Both the position numbers and the translations under genes were made by a program. From the NCBI GenBank assembly GCA_963767565.1, contig CAVYEG010000006.1, positions 930,001 through 994,000 on the forward strand: 64,000 nt of DNA. The letters are read 5' to 3'. Below, one piece after another: positions 61,253 to 64,000 of the stretch. How positions within the stretch are numbered: position 1 is the first letter of the stretch; the number at the start of each line of letters is the position of its first letter. This stretch comes from Palsa-504 sp963767565 (GTDB taxonomy: Bacteria; Actinomycetota; Actinomycetes; Streptosporangiales; Streptosporangiaceae). The notes below the pieces were generated by a model. That model ran no database searches. It had not been told where the DNA came from and worked only from the letters and a program-made list of their open reading frames with translations.

Positions 61253-61582
61253 ATGACGGTGGTGAGGATCAACGCGATTACCGTGCCGGCAGACAGCGGC
61301 GACGAGCTAGCGCGCCGCTTCGCGGCCCGGGCTGGCGCGGTGGACGACCAGGACGGGTTCGAGGGGTTCGAGCTGCTCAAGCCGACCGACGGCCGCACCA
61401 CCTGGCTGGTCGTGACCCGCTGGCGGGACGAGGACTCGTTCCAGGCCTGGCTGCGCTCCCCCGCGTTCGGGCAGGGTCACCGGTCGGCCGCCGAACGGGC
61501 CGGCGGGCAGGCGCCGCCGGCGGTCGGCATCAGCAGCGAGCTGTGGTCCTATGAGGTGGCCGGCGGCTCACCCGGGCGATGA
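61253..61582 (+). CDS. MhuD-like heme-degrading/antibiotic-biosynthesis monooxygenase
   Basis: 109 residues from ATG at 61253 (ATG at 61241 possible). Dimeric ferredoxin-like ABM fold. The N-terminus TVVRINAITVPADSGDELARRFAARAGAVDDQDGFEGFELLKP is close to mycobacterial MhuD, and the three catalytic positions correspond: Asn7, Trp66 (FQAW) and His76 (GQGHR; His75 in MhuD). This supports heme oxygenation and iron release. No heme-uptake genes are adjacent. Confidence 0.85.
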   Translation: MTVVRINAITVPADSGDELARRFAARAGAVDDQDGFEGFELLKPTDGRTTWLVVTRWRDEDSFQAWLRSPAFGQGHRSAAERAGGQAPPAVGISSELWSYEVAGGSPGR

Positions 61583-61605
61583 CGCGCCGACGATAAGTTG
61601 GGCTG

Positions 61606-62391
61606 GTGGAGCTGACGATCACGGTTCCGGGCGGTGAGCTACGGGTGGATGACACTGGCGGCGGCGGAACGCCCCTGGTGCTCGTCAATCCAGACTGGGC
61701 GGTCGCGAGCATCTGGTCCCCGCTGATCGGCGTGCTCGGCGGCCGCTACCGGCTGATCAGGTACGACGAACCCGGCTTCGGCCGCTCGCCGGTTCCCGCG
61801 GTCCCGTTCACCCGGCTGGATAACCTGCGCGCCGTGCTGGAGGCGGCCGGCGTGGCAGACGCGGTCATCGTCGGGCACAGCGGCGGCGGCGGGACCGCGC
61901 TCGCCCTGGCCCTGTCCGACCCGGAACGGGTCGCGTCGCTCATCTTGATCGCTCCGGGAGCGCCGGATTACCCGTGGCCGCAGGACGATCCCTACGTGGC
62001 CGAGTTCATGCGCCTGTACGCGGCGGGCGACCAGGACGGGCTGGTCCGGCTGGGCCTGGCGACGTGGGCGGCGGCGGCCGACGACGACGCGGCCCGCACC
62101 GAGGTCAGCGCGGCCGTGGCCGGCTTCTTCCGGGTCGGCGAGCTGGAGCAGCCGGACCCGCCGGTCTATGAGCGGCTGGGCGAGGTGCGGGCTCCCGCGA
62201 TCGTCGTGCGCGGCGACCGCGAGTACCCGATGGTGGCCGACTGCGCGGACCGGATCGCGGCCCGGATCCCCGGCTGCGGTCACGTGATCATCCCGGGCGC
62301 CGATCACCTGCTCCCGCTGCGGGCCCCGGGCCGCCTCGCGGAGATCATCACCGGCCAGGCGGCCAGCGCTAGCCAGACGCCGCCGCCCTAG
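61606..62391 (+). CDS. Alpha/beta hydrolase
   Basis: 261 residues from a GTG. Oxyanion-hole strand LVLVNPDWAVASIWSPL, RLIRYDEPGFGRS, nucleophile Ser92 in VGHSGGGGTALALAL, acid in VVRGDREYPM and catalytic His in VIIPGADHLLPLRAPGRL. A lactonase/esterase/haloperoxidase-like enzyme; substrate unknown. It starts 23 bases after the MhuD-like gene and ends overlapping the convergent acyl-CoA-dehydrogenase-like gene by four bases (CTAG). Confidence 0.88.
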   Translation: MELTITVPGGELRVDDTGGGGTPLVLVNPDWAVASIWSPLIGVLGGRYRLIRYDEPGFGRSPVPAVPFTRLDNLRAVLEAAGVADAVIVGHSGGGGTALALALSDPERVASLILIAPGAPDYPWPQDDPYVAEFMRLYAAGDQDGLVRLGLATWAAAADDDAARTEVSAAVAGFFRVGELEQPDPPVYERLGEVRAPAIVVRGDREYPMVADCADRIAARIPGCGHVIIPGADHLLPLRAPGRLAEIITGQAASASQTPPP

Positions 62392-63383
62392 CCGGACGCC
62401 GCGCCGAGCCTGCGCAGCAGCGCGGCCTTGATCGCCGGGCGTGACCCGAACACCAGCAGGAACAGTGCCTCTCGGGCCAGCCGCTGGGCGTGGGAGGCGG
62501 TCGTGATCGAGCTGCTGCCGTCCCGCACGGCCAGGGCCGCGGTGGCGCGGACGGCCAGCTCGGAGGCGTCCGCCCGGGCCAGCGCCATCGAGGCGGCACC
62601 GGCCTCGAGCGCGGCGTCGAGGCGTTCCCGGCACACGGTCAGCTCCTCGTCAAGCGGACCGGGTCCGAGCAGCCGGCCGCAGCGCCGGGCCACGCCGAGG
62701 GCCAGCGACCCGTTGACCCGCAGCGCCGCGGGCTGCGAGCTGGCCGCAGGGTCGAAGGGCTCCTGGCCGGCGAGGCGGGCTTGCGGGACCTGCACGCCGT
62801 CGAAGTCAAGCCGGACCGTGACGCTGGCGTCGACCGCCACCAGCCGCTGGCGGGTGACGGCGAGCCCGGGCTGGGCCGCGGCGTCCATGATCAGCGTCAC
62901 CACCGTGTCGCCCGGCCCGCGCGCCACGACCAGCAGCAGATCGATCAGGCCCCAGCCGGTCACCCACGGCGCCGCGCCGTCCAGGCGCCACCCGCCGGCG
63001 GCGGGCTCAGCGCGCAGGGCCGCGGGTCCTGGCATCAGCCCGGTCAGCGCGATGCCGCCGCGCGTCGTGCCCCGGCAGGCAGAGGCGAGCCACCGATCCC
63101 GCAGGGCGGCCGGCGCGCCGCGGGCGGCCAGCGTCATGAGCAGCCTGAAGTGCTGGATCCACACGAACGCGGCGGCCAGGCTGCCGCTGGCCAGCTCCTC
63201 GGCCACCGCGCTCAGCTGGCGCAGGTCCAGGCCGAGGCCGCCGGCCTCGGCCGGGACGGGCGCGCCGTACAGGCCCGCAGCGGCCAGCGCGTCCAGGTGC
63301 GAGGCGGGCAGCACGTCCAGCCGGTCCACCCGCATGGCGTCAGGGAACAGCACGTCATCGGCCAGCGCCCGGGCGGTGGCCAT
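62388..63383 (-). CDS. Acyl-CoA dehydrogenase-family protein
   Basis: 331 residues from ATG at 63383; frames upstream of it belong to a decayed SDR gene. N-terminal helical domain (about 1-100) has LDVLPASHLDALAAAGLYGAPVPAEAGGLGLDLRQLSAVAEELASGSLAAAFVWIQHF. The middle beta domain has GGWRLDGAAPWVTGWGLIDLLLVVAR. The C-terminal helices are shortened (ACAD normally ~380), and the usual catalytic Glu near YEG is not evident. It might be a flavin-dependent monooxygenase or desulfurisation-type member rather than a true dehydrogenase. Confidence 0.82.
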   Translation of the reverse strand: MATARALADDVLFPDAMRVDRLDVLPASHLDALAAAGLYGAPVPAEAGGLGLDLRQLSAVAEELASGSLAAAFVWIQHFRLLMTLAARGAPAALRDRWLASACRGTTRGGIALTGLMPGPAALRAEPAAGGWRLDGAAPWVTGWGLIDLLLVVARGPGDTVVTLIMDAAAQPGLAVTRQRLVAVDASVTVRLDFDGVQVPQARLAGQEPFDPAASSQPAALRVNGSLALGVARRCGRLLGPGPLDEELTVCRERLDAALEAGAASMALARADASELAVRATAALAVRDGSSSITTASHAQRLAREALFLLVFGSRPAIKAALLRRLGAASG

Positions 63384-63400
63384 GACATCCGTGACGGTGC

Positions 63401-63607
63401 TCAGGACAGGCTCCAGGCCGCGGCGAGCTTGTCCATCACGGCGTCCAGGCCGGAGTCGGCGGTCACCCCGAGCGCGGCCGCCATGGTCTCCGTGATCTGG
63501 TTCCAGGTCAGCACGTCGTCTGAGGTGATCTGGATCGCATCGCCGAGGGTGCGCGGATGGCCCAGCAGCGGCACGAAGGCCCGGGCGAAATCGTCGTGAT
63601 CGGTCAT
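63401..63607 (-). pseudogene. C-terminal fragment of an SDR/epimerase-like reductase
   Basis: The frame from ATG at 63607 gives 68 residues: DDFARAFVPLLGHPRTLGDAIQITSDDVLTWNQITETMAAALGV, which is the C-terminal substrate-domain sequence of NAD-dependent epimerase/reductases. The Rossmann N-terminus (~200 residues) is missing. The sequence just upstream (63608-63730) is non-coding. Stop at 63401, 17 bases before the acyl-CoA-dehydrogenase-like start. Confidence 0.6.
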
Positions 63608-63730
63608 GGTCCACACGCTACTGGGCAGGCCTGGCCACCGCCCGAGGCGACGGTCAAGGCCTGACCCGCCCGGCCCCGGGTGTGGCAGACTTCCCGGAGC
63701 AGGCCGATGATCACTGACGCAGGGAGCGGA

Positions 63731-64000
63731 ATGCCGGCACTGGACGTCGCGCGGATCGCGCTCGGCTGCGGCAACTTCGGCGGGATCGGCTCGGCACCGG
63801 AATTGTTGGGCCAGGGGCTGACCGAGGACCAGGCCTTCCGGCTGATGGACGCGGCCTACCAGGCCGGCATCGCCCATTTCGACACGGCCGACGCCTACGG
63901 CGGCGGCCGCAGCGAGCAGGCCATCGGCCGCTGGATCCGGTCCCGCGGGGTCCGGCCGCGGCTCACCACCAAGACGTTCAACCCGATGCAGGCCGACGCG
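63731..64000 (+). CDS. Aldo/keto reductase (partial, runs off the right edge)
   Basis: 90 codons are inside the window. AGGGAG precedes the ATG. MPALDVARIALGCGNFGGIGSAPELLG, then AFRLMDAAYQAGIAHFDTADAYGGGRSEQAIGRW and RPRLTTKTFNPM. The Asp and Tyr of DTADAY and the Lys of TTKT are three of the four AKR catalytic residues. NADPH-dependent reduction of an aldehyde or ketone is expected. The rest of the gene is outside. Confidence 0.92.
   Translation, partial: MPALDVARIALGCGNFGGIGSAPELLGQGLTEDQAFRLMDAAYQAGIAHFDTADAYGGGRSEQAIGRWIRSRGVRPRLTTKTFNPMQADA

Noticed and set aside
63384..63614. Longer N-terminus for the acyl-CoA-dehydrogenase-like protein
   Set aside because: The upstream part of that frame is Arg/Asp-rich nonsense that overlaps, in another frame, a recognisable SDR C-terminal fragment.

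Overview
The window is very GC-rich and almost fully coding, with GTG and TTG starts and ATGA/GTGA overlaps. It carries an egtABCD ergothioneine locus, mycothiol-type DinB proteins, a SteA/SteB pair, a PafB/LysR/PucR/HxlR-style regulator set and a DUF5999 protein. These point to a filamentous actinomycete; a Streptosporangiales-like genome is a guess from codon bias and gene content. No rRNA, tRNA or CRISPR array was seen.

Layout. 1-9.6 kb: a cell-surface glycan locus (start of a probable nucleotide-sugar dehydrogenase, GT4 glycosyltransferase, WecB epimerase, two large sugar-transfer-like proteins, an asparagine-synthase-like protein, an ABC-2 glycan export permease). 9.6-11 kb: histidine phosphatase and Zn-ribbon coiled-coil protein. 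11-12 kb: relic of a serine recombinase, then a PNPOx-fold protein. 12-20 kb: membrane sulfite-oxidase-like enzyme, DUF885 hydrolase, YidC paralogue, cysteine-desulfurase-like enzyme, two small SPW-like membrane proteins and a DinB-like protein that has lost its stop. 20-24 kb: heterodimeric ABC exporter. 25-28 kb: DUF5999 protein, Tex30-like hydrolase, and a first ECF42 sigma factor with its DGPF (YCII) partner, which is frameshifted. 28-33.8 kb: uvrA, ornithine-cyclodeaminase-like protein, MBL hydrolase, DinB-like protein. 33.8-37.3 kb: a LysR regulator divergent from an MFS exporter and SnoaL-like protein, then a GNAT enzyme. 37.3-43.7 kb: PucR regulator divergent from a purine/ureide catabolic operon (OHCU decarboxylase, 8-oxoguanine deaminase, allantoinase, allantoicase). 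43.9-50.8 kb: a five-gene translationally coupled operon steA-steB-PNPT-murJ-GT4, followed by a repeat-rich Zn-ribbon protein. 51-55.7 kb: egtABCD with egtB broken inside a 15-bp tandem repeat. 55.9-57.3 kb: HtrA-like protease and HxlR regulator sharing a palindromic operator. 57.4-59 kb: a second, intact DGPF-ECF42 pair. 59-64 kb: FUS-like GYGQ protein, Ser/Thr kinase, MhuD-like monooxygenase, alpha/beta hydrolase, acyl-CoA-dehydrogenase-like protein, and the start of an aldo/keto reductase.

Most striking: (i) egtB is split by loss of one G in a 15-bp tandem repeat, leaving two halves joined by an ATGA overlap; (ii) two ECF42-DGPF modules have the same promoter architecture (TGTC-type -35, 17-bp spacer, CGAC), and one DGPF gene is frameshifted; (iii) short in-frame tandem repeats occur in many unrelated genes (glycosyltransferase linker, LysR effector domain, EgtB, Zn-ribbon protein, GYGQ protein, kinase tail); (iv) several genes survive only as fragments (recombinase, PfpI, YitT, DUF1905, SDR), so this stretch is actively being remodelled.
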